This document shows positions 1 to 9,327 of a stretch of 51,399 nt of DNA, one piece after another. The notes beneath the pieces are model-generated. The model was given only the letters and a program-made list of their open reading frames with translations, did no database searches and was not told the origin of the DNA. Numbering within the stretch: the stretch's first letter is position 1; each line of letters opens with the position of its first letter. The translations under genes and the position numbers were made by a program. Origin of the DNA: an uncultured Fibrobacter sp. (GTDB lineage Bacteria; Fibrobacterota; Fibrobacteria; Fibrobacterales; Fibrobacteraceae); contig NZ_CAMZCS010000024.1 of the NCBI RefSeq assembly GCF_947305105.1, positions 1 to 51,399 of the forward strand, written 5' to 3'.

Positions 1-1404
<1,404 letters not shown>

Positions 1405-1408
1405 GGGA

Positions 1409-2104
1409 TTACTTCTTTTCGATGACGAGGATGTTCCCGTCGTAGGTCATGACCCCGAGCAGGATGCTGTGGATAAGCCGGAACTTGTCGACTTTGTAAT
1501 AGGGCCCGCTTGCCATGGGGTTGGTGCAGTCGGGGTCTGCAACCATGAACTGTTTTTTTTCGTCAAGTCCGTAAAGCACTACAAAGTGACCCATCGGGTC
1601 GCCGTGGATATCGTCAAAGACGGACTGGTCTTTATCGTTCGTGTATTCGCGGGGGCTGCGGTATAGATATGTGGCGCTTAAGCCGCAAAGCACAGGAATA
1701 CCGCGCTTGAAATATCCTTCGAACATGCTTGCCCGTAAATCGGCCGTTGCGACTGTACCGCCCAGGTCGATAAACCGGATGTAGGCGTCAATTGCCTTCT
1801 TGAGCTTGGGCGCATGTTTTGCCTTGTGGAGCTTCACGAGTTTCTCGCGGAGCTCGGGCATCTTGAGGTTACTCCATGTGGGGTCGAAAAGTTTGAGATT
1901 ATAAGAATAGATGGTCGCCTTGAACCCGCGCTTGAGCGCGTCGATGCCGAGGAACACGCCGAGCGTGCCGCCTTCTTCCAGGAACTCGATTTCGGAGATG
2001 AGCTTTTTAAGGGGTATCTTGTAGCCGAGATGCGAATATACCGCGTGTAGGCTGGTCGGTCCGCACGTGACATCGTCTGGCTGAGGGAGAATCTTTATTT
2101 CCAT
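1409..2104 (-). CDS. C39-like cysteine peptidase family protein (cytoplasmic)
   Basis: 231 residues from ATG 2104; an upstream TTG start at 2170 would lie before the likely -10 box and is rejected. The N-terminus has the papain-like Cys motif DDVTCGPTS (Cys14), a later His in GDPMGHFVVLYG (His173) and a following ADPD, which matches the Cys-His-Asp layout of C39-like peptidases. There is no signal peptide, no membrane segment and no ABC-transporter fusion, so it is not a bacteriocin exporter. It is the first gene of a two-gene operon with the N-formylglutamate amidohydrolase. Peptidase activity is inferred from the motifs; the substrate is unknown. Confidence 0.75.
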   Translation of the reverse strand: MEIKILPQPDDVTCGPTSLHAVYSHLGYKIPLKKLISEIEFLEEGGTLGVFLGIDALKRGFKATIYSYNLKLFDPTWSNLKMPELREKLVKLHKAKHAPKLKKAIDAYIRFIDLGGTVATADLRASMFEGYFKRGIPVLCGLSATYLYRSPREYTNDKDQSVFDDIHGDPMGHFVVLYGLDEKKQFMVADPDCTNPMASGPYYKVDKFRLIHSILLGVMTYDGNILVIEKK

Positions 2105-2160
2105 CGCTTTGCCTCGATTATGACGTGGCGGTTTGATACACAAATCGTCGAACGGGCGAA

Positions 2161-2166
2161 AATATA
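2161..2166 (-). promoter_or_regulatory. -10 box TATATT of the C39-like/amidohydrolase operon
   Basis: TATATT on the minus strand, with TTGGGC 18 bases further upstream as a possible -35. It leaves a leader of about 50 bases before ATG 2104 and is divergent from the radA promoter. Confidence 0.5.
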
Positions 2167-2277
2167 GCAAAAAGATTTAAAAATGCCCAAAAAACCTATA
2201 CTTTTTATTTTATCAGCTTCCGAAAAATATTTTCGTTTCTTTTATTGTGGTTGACACAAAATGTCATCTGATTTTGT

Positions 2278-2283
2278 TATATT
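2278..2283 (+). promoter_or_regulatory. -10 box TATATT of radA, 7 bases before the start codon
   Basis: TATATT ends 7 bases before ATG 2291 and no Shine-Dalgarno sequence lies between. A TTGACA at 2251 is 21 bases upstream, a longer spacer than usual, so its role as the -35 is uncertain. The mRNA is predicted to be leaderless or nearly so. Confidence 0.55.
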
Positions 2284-2290
2284 AGTGCAC

Positions 2291-3688
2291 ATGGTAGCAC
2301 TAAATAAAAGCAAGGCAAAAAAAGAGATTGAGTTTCTCTGCACGAGTTGCGGCAACACCACGACGAAGTGGGTAGGGAAGTGCCCGTTTTGCGGGGAGTG
2401 GAACACGCTCAAAGAACATGTGGTAGAACCGGTTCTGGAGAATTCGGGGCGTGGGGGCCGTGGCTTGGGTGGCCCTGTCCACCAGGTCGTGGCGCTCAAG
2501 GATGTCTCTACCGAAGACACGCGCCGGTTGAGTACGGCGAATACGGAATTCGACCGCGTGCTGGGCGGTGGCCTGGCACCGGGGTCGCTTGTGCTGATTG
2601 GCGGCGACCCGGGCATAGGCAAGTCGACGCTCGTGCTCACGACTCTTGCCACGATGACGGCTGCCGGTGTCAAGACGCTTTACGTGAGCGGCGAAGAAAG
2701 TGCAAGCCAGGTAAAACTTCGCAGCGAGCGCCTGAACGTTTCCGGGAGCGACATGCTCCTGCTCTGCGAGACGGGGCTCGAGAAAATTATCGAGAAGGCC
2801 AAGGAAATCAAGCCGCAGGTGCTTGTCGTCGACTCTATCCAGACGGTGTACAAGGGCGACTTGCCGGGAACGCCGGGGTCGGCTTCGCAATTGCGCGAGT
2901 GTACTTTGGACTTGATGGTGTTCGCGAAGAACACGGGGTGCATCACTATCCTTATTGGTCACGTGACCAAGGACGGGCAGATTGCCGGTCCTCGCATTTT
3001 GGAGCACATGGTCGATACCGTCGTGTATTTCGAAGGGGACCGCAATAACCAGTACCGCCTGCTGCGCACTATAAAGAATCGTTTCGGTGCTACCGACGAG
3101 ATTGGTGTTTTCGAGATGACGAGCCATGGGCTGAACGCCGTGCCGAACCCGAGCCGCGTGTTTCTGCAAGAGGGCGTTCCGCCGACTCCGGGGAGCGTTG
3201 TCTGCTGTACGCTCGAAGGCTCGCGCGCGTTGCTCTTTGAAACTCAGGCGCTCGTGAACCAGACAAACTTTGCCGTGCCGCAGCGTGTGGCCGCAGGTAT
3301 CGACCCGAAACGCCTTACGATTATCCTTGCGTTGCTCGAAAAATTCGGTGGCGTAAGTGTCGGCATGTGCGACGTGTTCGCAAGCATTGCCGGCGGCATC
3401 CGCGTGAGCGATACATCGTCCGACCTGGCCCTCGCGCTCGCTATCGCGAGCAACCATCTGGGGATCCCGCTGGGCCGCCAGACCATCGCCATAGGGGAGC
3501 TCGGTCTGTCGGGCGAGGTCCGGAATGTGAGTCTCTTGGACCAGCGGCTCAAGGAGGCACGCCGTCTGGGGATGACTGTGGCGGTGATTCCCTCGTCCGG
3601 TAAATTGCCTGAGTCTGTGGGGGGCATGCGCATTGTTCGCGTGGCCGGTCTCAGCGAGGCTGTGGCCTGGCTCATGGACCAGAAGTAA
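2291..3688 (+). CDS. radA: DNA repair protein RadA
   Basis: Cytoplasmic RecA-like ATPase that processes recombination intermediates by branch migration. The 465 residues show the full RadA plan: an N-terminal four-Cys zinc finger (CTSC and CPFC), Walker A GGDPGIGKST, the RadA-specific KNRFG motif, and a C-terminal Lon-protease-like domain. I chose ATG 2291 over ATG 2261 because the earlier codon lies inside the promoter, between the TTGACA and the TATATT box. The gene stands alone, divergent from the C39-like operon and convergent with the pentapeptide gene, with a shared terminator between. Confidence 0.97.
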   Translation: MVALNKSKAKKEIEFLCTSCGNTTTKWVGKCPFCGEWNTLKEHVVEPVLENSGRGGRGLGGPVHQVVALKDVSTEDTRRLSTANTEFDRVLGGGLAPGSLVLIGGDPGIGKSTLVLTTLATMTAAGVKTLYVSGEESASQVKLRSERLNVSGSDMLLLCETGLEKIIEKAKEIKPQVLVVDSIQTVYKGDLPGTPGSASQLRECTLDLMVFAKNTGCITILIGHVTKDGQIAGPRILEHMVDTVVYFEGDRNNQYRLLRTIKNRFGATDEIGVFEMTSHGLNAVPNPSRVFLQEGVPPTPGSVVCCTLEGSRALLFETQALVNQTNFAVPQRVAAGIDPKRLTIILALLEKFGGVSVGMCDVFASIAGGIRVSDTSSDLALALAIASNHLGIPLGRQTIAIGELGLSGEVRNVSLLDQRLKEARRLGMTVAVIPSSGKLPESVGGMRIVRVAGLSEAVAWLMDQK

Positions 3689-3703
3689 CCGATGTATAAA
3701 ACG

Positions 3704-3730
3704 AAAGGGCGCCCCGTGGGGCGTCCTTTT
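3704..3730. terminator. bidirectional terminator between radA and the pentapeptide-repeat gene
   Basis: A 12-base near-perfect inverted repeat (AAAGGGCGCCCC / GGGGCGTCCTTT) flanked by A on one side and T on the other, sitting between two convergent stop codons. It should serve both strands. Confidence 0.85.
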
Positions 3731-3751
3731 AAATCCGTTATGTAGGGAAGA

Positions 3752-5185
3752 CTATTCTTCGTCGTCGGAGTGTTTTTTCTTCTTCTTTTTCTTCGGAGCA
3801 TCATCGTCGTCCGAAGCTTCTTCACGCGGCTTTCTCTTGCCAGTGCCTTCGACCTTGATGTCGGCGGCCTTTTCGCCACGCTTGGTGAAACCGAACTGAC
3901 GCGGATCGAGACCGCCCGGGAACTTTGTCCTGTTGTCGTAGATGACCTTCTTGGCGGTGAACTTTTCAATCTTTGCGTTGGTCAGGTCGGCACCGGAGAA
4001 GTCAACGTCGTCCATCTTGGTGTCGGCGTCAATTTTCACGCCTTCCATGTTGGCGTTGAGGAAGCTAACCTTGGTCAGCTTGGCACCGGCGAAGCTTGCA
4101 CCAGAGAGCGTTGCGAGGTTGAAGTCGGTACGTTCGATGGTGGAGTTGGAGAAGTTGGCCTTGGTGAGGTCAGCCTTGTCGAAGATGTTCTTGCGGATGT
4201 AAGCACCGTCGAAGACTGTCTTCATCATTTCGGCTTCCTTGAACACGACCTTGTTCACGTCGGAATCGAAGAAGGAGGCCTTGTTGAGTTTAGTGCGTTC
4301 GAAGGAGCTCTTGGAAACGCTACCCTTGTCGAAGATGACACCGGTCAGGTCCTGGCTGTTGAAGTTCATGTTCTTCAGAGAGGACTGGGCAAACTTGGCC
4401 TTCTGGAGCTGCGTCTTGGAGAGGTCGACGTCGTTGAAGGAGGTCAGGGAAAGGTCTGCTTCCTGGAGGTTGACGTTCTTGAAGTCGGCACCACCGAAGT
4501 TGGCCTGGGAAAGACCGGCCTTGGCGAAGTTGACGTTCTCGAGGTCGGTGCTGCCGAAGTTGGCGGCAATCAGGTTACAGGCGGTGAAGTCCGTCTTGAC
4601 GAGCTTGGCCTTCTTGAGGTTCGTGTTAGCCATGAGGGAGCGCGAGAAGTTCGCGTTCGTCATGTTGGCCTTGCTGAAGTCGGCGTTGGTAAGGTCGACG
4701 TCCATGACGGAGGCCTGCGTGAAGTCTGCCTTGCTGAAGTCGGCACCGTCGGAGACCTTCATGGCGTCGAGACGGGCGTTCTTGAAGTTTGCCTGCGGGA
4801 ATTCGCTGTCCAGCAAGGTGGCACGGTAGAGGTTTGCGCCTTCGAAGTTTGCGCCCTTGAAATTGGAAGAGCGGATGTCGGCACCGCTAATCGTCGCCTT
4901 CGTGAGGTTTGCGTTCTTGAAGTTGGCGCCACTGATCACCGCGTTCTGGAAGGAGACTTCGGGGAGGTTCGCTTCCGTGAACTTTATATTCTCACCAGCT
5001 GCGCGCTGGAAGTCCGTCACATGCTTGACAGCCTTGGCTTTGGAGAAGTTGAAATCATCGATACGCTTGTCGCGGAAAGAAATGTTCAGGTCTTTGCCGG
5101 ACCAATCTGTTTGCTGGGCGAATGCCGAAAACGTCATTGCGCAGACAAGGCCGATGCCCAACTTGGATACTTTAATCATATTCAT
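3752..5185 (-). CDS. exported pentapeptide-repeat protein with Lys/Asp-rich tail
   Basis: 477 residues. An N-terminal signal peptide ends around AFAQQ (residue 23), so the protein is exported. Residues of about 45-430 are nearly unbroken pentapeptide repeats of the A(N/D)(F/L)xx type, which fold as a right-handed quadrilateral beta-helix. The last 30 or so residues are low-complexity, with alternating Asp and Lys runs. Most pentapeptide-repeat proteins with known roles (e.g. gyrase mimics) are cytoplasmic, so those roles do not fit here. The ATG at 5185 has AAAGGGA upstream, and a TATATT box lies at 5216-5211 on the same strand. Function unknown; a structural surface or periplasmic rod is the simplest guess. 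Confidence 0.88.
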   Translation of the reverse strand: MNMIKVSKLGIGLVCAMTFSAFAQQTDWSGKDLNISFRDKRIDDFNFSKAKAVKHVTDFQRAAGENIKFTEANLPEVSFQNAVISGANFKNANLTKATISGADIRSSNFKGANFEGANLYRATLLDSEFPQANFKNARLDAMKVSDGADFSKADFTQASVMDVDLTNADFSKANMTNANFSRSLMANTNLKKAKLVKTDFTACNLIAANFGSTDLENVNFAKAGLSQANFGGADFKNVNLQEADLSLTSFNDVDLSKTQLQKAKFAQSSLKNMNFNSQDLTGVIFDKGSVSKSSFERTKLNKASFFDSDVNKVVFKEAEMMKTVFDGAYIRKNIFDKADLTKANFSNSTIERTDFNLATLSGASFAGAKLTKVSFLNANMEGVKIDADTKMDDVDFSGADLTNAKIEKFTAKKVIYDNRTKFPGGLDPRQFGFTKRGEKAADIKVEGTGKRKPREEASDDDDAPKKKKKKKHSDDEE

Positions 5186-5210
5186 ATAAAATTCCCTTTA
5201 ATTATGAACA

Positions 5211-5216
5211 AATATA
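5211..5216 (-). promoter_or_regulatory. -10 box TATATT of the pentapeptide-repeat gene
   Basis: TATATT on the minus strand, 25 bases before ATG 5185, followed by AAAGGG as ribosome-binding site. This is the ordinary leadered arrangement, in contrast to radA and nspC. Confidence 0.5.
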
Positions 5217-5342
5217 ACGGATAGCCCTAAAATAACTAAAAATTTGGCAAAAGATTCCAAATAAAAAAAAAACATCTAAAAAAATGTTTGGTTTCCTTTA
5301 CCTAGGGTATTTGTTTTGCAAAAATTGCTAGTTTTGGCGCAA

Positions 5343-6539
5343 ATGCCAAAATTTGAGTCCAAGGAATATGATGTCGTCGTTTGCGGGGCCGGCCCTGCCG
5401 GTCTGATGGCTGCCTGTACCTATGGAAGGCTGACGGGCGGTGCCGGACGGGTTTTGCTTCTCGATAAGAAGGAACCTTGGAAAGAACCCATTTTCTGCGC
5501 GGAAGCTGTTTCGACGGGGCGTTTGAACGCTTTGTGGCCAATTTCCAAAGAATGGGTCCGTGGCGGCATCTCCGGTATATATTTTACGTCTCCAAAGGGT
5601 TACAGGGCCGAATTCTACAGCAAGGACTGTGGGTCCATGTTGGACCGTTCCCGTTTCCATCATGCTCTCGCAGATGGCTGTGTTGAGGCGGGTGTCGAAT
5701 GCCATTTTGATGCTCTGGTTACAAATCTCTCCCGCGACGGGGATTCCTGGTTGGTCCAGTCGATGACTGGCGGCGAACTTTCGACAGTTCGTGCCAAGGC
5801 CGTGATCGATGCGACGGGGCCGGGATGCCGGTTGACTCGGAATGTCGATTGCCTCAAGGGAATTGAGTCCGGCGATACGGATTTGGAACCGGCAATTTTT
5901 GCGGTGACCGAAGGTATCAAGCATAGTCGCGAACATATTGAGCTCTTTTTTGGGAGTGAGTTCCCGAACGGCTATGGCTGGATATTCCCGCGCGATGGTG
6001 TAGAAGTCAATGTCGGATTCGTTTTAGGGAAAGACCACGATACGCCGATTCCTCTGCGCCAGAAACTTTTGGAATTTATAAACAGGCGTTATCCTGGTGC
6101 GAAGGTCAAGGCTGTGTACGGTGGCATGATTGCCTGCGGCCAGTCCAAGCGCCCGCTTGCAATGCACGGTGTTTTCAAGGCTGGGGATGCCGCGAGCTGC
6201 GTGAACCCGATTAGCCGTTCCGGTATTGTTGAATCGATTCTTTGTGGAAAGATTGTCGCTGAATCTGTCGTGGAATGGTTGGCTTGCGGTACCGATGCTG
6301 AACGCTCCCGTGTGGAAGCTTCGGTGCTCGACCGCTGGATGAAGGCCCAGGGACGCGCCCATTTGCAGATTGCAAATGCGAAGCCCACGTTCGGGAAAAT
6401 TTCGGATGCGCAGTTCGATCGCGCTGCCGAAAAACTATCCCGTATCCCGCAGGGGAAGGCTTCCCTCTGGCGTATATTCTTCACTGTTTTGAGCGCTTGC
6501 CCATCGTTGATTTGGAAGATGCGCTCTTTCTTGCGGTAA
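5343..6539 (+). CDS. FAD-dependent oxidoreductase, geranylgeranyl reductase family
   Basis: 398 residues from ATG 5343; a TTG at 5316 would only add nine residues of poor quality before the nucleotide-binding strand. The N-terminus has the FAD dinucleotide-binding motif DVVVCGAGPAG, and the later GDAAS...NPISRSGI segment is the second FAD-contacting motif of the geranylgeranyl-reductase / PHBH-like group. Members hydrogenate isoprenoid chains or oxidise other lipids. The natural substrate here cannot be read from the sequence. sufE follows after 4 bases and a membrane protein 12 bases after that, so the three are probably co-transcribed. Confidence 0.82.
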   Translation: MPKFESKEYDVVVCGAGPAGLMAACTYGRLTGGAGRVLLLDKKEPWKEPIFCAEAVSTGRLNALWPISKEWVRGGISGIYFTSPKGYRAEFYSKDCGSMLDRSRFHHALADGCVEAGVECHFDALVTNLSRDGDSWLVQSMTGGELSTVRAKAVIDATGPGCRLTRNVDCLKGIESGDTDLEPAIFAVTEGIKHSREHIELFFGSEFPNGYGWIFPRDGVEVNVGFVLGKDHDTPIPLRQKLLEFINRRYPGAKVKAVYGGMIACGQSKRPLAMHGVFKAGDAASCVNPISRSGIVESILCGKIVAESVVEWLACGTDAERSRVEASVLDRWMKAQGRAHLQIANAKPTFGKISDAQFDRAAEKLSRIPQGKASLWRIFFTVLSACPSLIWKMRSFLR

Positions 6540-6543
6540 TGAA

Positions 6544-6987
6544 ATGTCGGCAATAGAAGAACGGTTGGAAAAAGTTCGTGCGAAGTTCGCTTCGTTCTCG
6601 GATCAGGACGACAAGTGGAAATATCTGCTTGATCTGGCCCGTGCGCACAAGGGAATGGACGCTTCGCTGAAGGCGGAGAAGTACATTATCCAAGGTTGTG
6701 CATCCACGATGTACCTGGTTCCCAAGTTCGAATCTGGCGTAATCCATTTCGAGATGGACGTGGAAGGCGGAACGACGAACCCGCTGATTAGTCGCGGGCT
6801 GGGTGCCCTTGCCTTATTGGTGTACAACGATATGCCTCCGAAGGAAATCCTTTCGGTGAATGCTGCGTTTTTCCAGGAAATCGGCTTGAACGTGGGACTT
6901 TCGCCCACGCGCTCCAACGGTTTTGCCAGCTTGATCAAGCAAATTTATTTATATGCCCGCGTCTTCGACGCAATTTCAAAAACATAG
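6544..6987 (+). CDS. sufE: SufE-family cysteine desulfuration protein
   Basis: 147 residues, full length for SufE. SufE accepts the persulfide sulfur from the cysteine desulfurase SufS and passes it to the Fe-S scaffold. The acceptor Cys is at residue 52 in IIQGCAS, matching the conserved xGCxS site. No sufS, sufB, sufC or sufD gene is in the window, so this is an orphan copy. It may supply iron-sulfur or sulfur transfer needs elsewhere. The start follows the flavoprotein stop by 4 bases, which indicates coupled translation. Confidence 0.92.
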   Translation: MSAIEERLEKVRAKFASFSDQDDKWKYLLDLARAHKGMDASLKAEKYIIQGCASTMYLVPKFESGVIHFEMDVEGGTTNPLISRGLGALALLVYNDMPPKEILSVNAAFFQEIGLNVGLSPTRSNGFASLIKQIYLYARVFDAISKT

Positions 6988-6999
6988 GTAGGAGTCAAC

Positions 7000-7575
7000 A
7001 TGTCTTTTAGTTTCTTGAGTGGAAAGAGCCCGTTTGACGAGGCCGAAGAAAAATTGGAAGCCGGTGAGAATCCTTCCGGCAAGCCGAAACTCCCTACACC
7101 GACGATGGGTTGGCAGGATGTCGTGTTCCTCATCGTGCTCGTGGGGCTGGTTGTCGGTGGTTACTATTATTATCAGTACACAAAGAAGAACAGTGCCGAG
7201 GAGTTTGCCAAGTGCGATGTCCTTTATGTGGCTGCCGAAACGGATCCCTCCAAGCTGGTTGAGGCGGAATCCTGCTACAATGCCACGTGGGACCTCGGTT
7301 TTGTGAGCGATTCTATGGAAATCCTCCGCCAGGACCGCCTGGGCGCTATCGAAGACAAGCGCAATCACCTCAAGGATTTGTTCACTGACGTGATGGATGC
7401 TATTGCCGACAAGGATTCTGCAAAGGCTTTCGAAATCGTGAACGGCTACAAGGGCCCGATGCTTTTGCCGAAGAGTGACCGCGAAACGTGGGAAACCATT
7501 GCCAAGGCGGCTTCGCTGAAAGCGGCCGTCGAAGCGGCTGCAGCTCCGGCAGGTGATTCTGCTGCGGCAAAGTAA
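7000..7575 (+). CDS. single-pass membrane protein of unknown function
   Basis: 191 residues, not recognised. It has a charged cytoplasmic N-terminus of about 38 residues, one strong transmembrane helix (about 40-60, VVFLIVLVGLVVGG followed by a Tyr run) and an alpha-helical extracytoplasmic part that ends in an Ala-rich tail. Two Cys in the soluble part could pair. A clear AGGTAGGAG ribosome-binding site precedes ATG 7000. It is third in the flavoprotein-sufE unit. The layout resembles small tetratricopeptide-like membrane anchors, but no repeat is convincing. Confidence 0.8.
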   Translation: MSFSFLSGKSPFDEAEEKLEAGENPSGKPKLPTPTMGWQDVVFLIVLVGLVVGGYYYYQYTKKNSAEEFAKCDVLYVAAETDPSKLVEAESCYNATWDLGFVSDSMEILRQDRLGAIEDKRNHLKDLFTDVMDAIADKDSAKAFEIVNGYKGPMLLPKSDRETWETIAKAASLKAAVEAAAAPAGDSAAAK

Positions 7576-7620
7576 TTCTGCTATATATAAATAGGGAAAC
7601 GTGCTAGATAATATATAGTC

Positions 7621-8031
7621 TTAGCGGAGTTTCTCGACAGTAATTTCCCTCTCGGTTTCCGAGAGGATTTTTATTTGGATGACGTGGGTAATGCCCGCGT
7701 CGTTTCCTTCTAGGCGTTCGGGCCATTCGATAAGGCTGATGCCCGATGCCAAGTAGTCCGGGTCCATACCGACTTCGTACAGGTCGGCGCCACCTTCGAG
7801 ACGGTAGAGGTCGAAGTGGAAGATGGGCGGGTCGTTCGGGTATTCGTGGAGGATGGTGTAGGTGGGGGAGCATACTGTGCCCGTGTAACCGAGCCCCTTG
7901 CAGACACCCCGGCTGATGACGGTCTTGCCCGCGCCCAAATTCCCGTAAAGGGCCACTCGGTCGCCTGGCTGCAGCGACTTCCCGAATTCGCTCGCCCAGT
8001 TGAACGTTTCATCTTCGCTGTAAAACACCAT
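7621..8031 (-). CDS. tsaE: tRNA threonylcarbamoyladenosine biosynthesis ATPase TsaE
   Basis: 136 residues, normal length for TsaE (YjeE). It works with TsaB and TsaD in the last step of t6A modification at position 37 of ANN-decoding tRNAs. Seen: P-loop GNLGAGKT, then SPTYTILHEY and HFDLYRL, all hallmarks of the family. No tsaB or tsaD is nearby. The gene follows nspC on the minus strand after a 38-base spacer that consists almost entirely of 7-base repeats. Confidence 0.96.
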   Translation of the reverse strand: MVFYSEDETFNWASEFGKSLQPGDRVALYGNLGAGKTVISRGVCKGLGYTGTVCSPTYTILHEYPNDPPIFHFDLYRLEGGADLYEVGMDPDYLASGISLIEWPERLEGNDAGITHVIQIKILSETEREITVEKLR

Positions 8032-8033
8032 AG

Positions 8034-8075
8034 ATTCTAGCCTCTAGCCTCTAACCTCTAACCTCTAACCTACAG
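8034..8075. repeat. 7-base tandem repeat array between nspC and tsaE
   Basis: Six consecutive heptamers: ATTCTAG, CCTCTAG, CCTCTAA three times, and CCTACAG. The array fills the spacer and runs a few bases into the end of nspC. It is one of at least six arrays of the same period in this window. Confidence 0.85.
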
Positions 8076-9197
8076 CTTGTCCTTGAACTGTTCGTAGGTG
8101 AACCTGTGCAGCAGGTGGAATTTCCCGTCCATGTCGAACATGCCGATATCCGGGTGGCGGACCCCGTTGAAGAACGTCGTCTTGACCATGGTGTAGTGGA
8201 TCATGTCCTCGAAGATAATGCGGTCCCCGACTTGGAGCGGAGCGTCGAACGAGTAGTCGCCGAGCTGGTCTCCGGCTAGGCAGGTATTTCCAGTTATTTT
8301 GTATGTAAACTTCTTTTCGCCGGGAAGTGCAGCTCCCGTGATGTTCGGCCTGTAGGGCATTTCCAGGCAGTCGGGCATGTGCGCACTGATAGAAACGTTC
8401 AAGATGGCGATGTCCATCTTGTTGTGTACGATGTCGGCGACCGTCGCTACCAGTTCGCCCGTTTGCCAGCCGACCGCCTCTCCCGGTTCCATGACGACCT
8501 CGAGGTGTGGATAGCGTTTTTTAAAGTCATTGAGCAACTTGACAAGCTCTTCGCGATGGTAATCTTTGCGGGTGATGTGGTGGCCTCCACCGAAGTTCAC
8601 CCATTTCATTTGGGGCAAGTAACGCCCGAATTTCTTCTCAAAAGCTGTGAGTACGCCTTCGAGGGCGTCAACGTCTTGTTCGCACAGGGCATGGAAATGC
8701 AGCCCTTCGATGCCGTCCAGCAGTTCTGGCTTGAACTCGGCCTCGGTCACGCCGAGCCTGGAGTGGAGCCCGCATGGGTTGTAAATATCTGTTTCGACGG
8801 TGGAAAATTCCGGGTTTACACGGATGCCCGCGCTTATTTTACTTGCAATGGTTTTTGCCTTGAAGCGCTGCCACTGGGAAAAGCTGTTGTACGTGATGTG
8901 GTCGGCATACTTGAGAATCTCGTCGATTTCCCCGTCTTCGTATGCCGGTGCGAATACATGGACTTCTTTGCCCATTTCTTCTTTAGCGAGTCGAGCCTCG
9001 TTAAGGCTGCTGGCTGTGGCGCCAGGGAGATATTCCGCGATAATGGGGAACGATCTCCAAAAACTGTAACCTTTGAGGGCACATATAATCTTGACGCCTG
9101 TCCTTTCTTGAATGTTGTTCAATATTTCCATGTTCCGGCGAAGGCGTTTTTCGTCCAGAACGAAACAGGGACTGGTGGCTTGTGTATAATCGGGCAT
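8070..9197 (-). CDS. nspC: carboxynorspermidine decarboxylase
   Basis: 375 residues, fold type III PLP enzyme that decarboxylates carboxyspermidine or carboxynorspermidine to make spermidine or norspermidine. The PLP-binding Lys is in CALKGYSFW near residue 42. The HFHALCEQ, NFGGGHH and GDRIIFEDMIHYT segments are typical of NspC and separate it from diaminopimelate decarboxylase. The partner carboxynorspermidine dehydrogenase is not adjacent. ATG 9197 has no Shine-Dalgarno sequence; a TATATT box ends 6 bases before it, so the message is probably leaderless. Confidence 0.94.
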   Translation of the reverse strand: MPDYTQATSPCFVLDEKRLRRNMEILNNIQERTGVKIICALKGYSFWRSFPIIAEYLPGATASSLNEARLAKEEMGKEVHVFAPAYEDGEIDEILKYADHITYNSFSQWQRFKAKTIASKISAGIRVNPEFSTVETDIYNPCGLHSRLGVTEAEFKPELLDGIEGLHFHALCEQDVDALEGVLTAFEKKFGRYLPQMKWVNFGGGHHITRKDYHREELVKLLNDFKKRYPHLEVVMEPGEAVGWQTGELVATVADIVHNKMDIAILNVSISAHMPDCLEMPYRPNITGAALPGEKKFTYKITGNTCLAGDQLGDYSFDAPLQVGDRIIFEDMIHYTMVKTTFFNGVRHPDIGMFDMDGKFHLLHRFTYEQFKDKL

Positions 9198-9203
9198 GTG
9201 CCA

Positions 9204-9209
9204 AATATA
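9204..9209 (-). promoter_or_regulatory. -10 box TATATT of nspC, 6 bases before the start codon
   Basis: On the minus strand TATATT is followed by TGGCAC and then ATG 9197. The spacing equals that at folK and at the exported protein at 41506. No ribosome-binding site fits. Confidence 0.55.
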
Positions 9210-9327
9210 GGAAAAGAAGCCAAGGGTGCTTTTTTTGCCTCTTTTTGGGGTTGTTTTGCTAGAAAAAAAGTGTTTTTTTATGATATCTTGTTGTCTTTTA
9301 AAAAATCCTTTAACTAAATTTAAAGCA

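Noticed and set aside
2261-2290. Earlier ATG start for radA
   Set aside because: It lies between the TTGACA and TATATT elements, upstream of any transcript from that promoter.
3770-5224. 484-codon open frame antisense to the pentapeptide-repeat gene
   Set aside because: Its Val/Glu/Gly repeats are the mirror of the pentapeptide code; no signal peptide or ribosome-binding site.
7581-7618. CTATATAT/ATATATAG inverted repeat as a terminator between convergent genes
   Set aside because: All-AT stem of 8 bp with a 22-base loop and no T run; too weak to call.
8034-8075. Heptamer arrays as CRISPR
   Set aside because: Units are 7 bases long with no spacers and no cas genes nearby.
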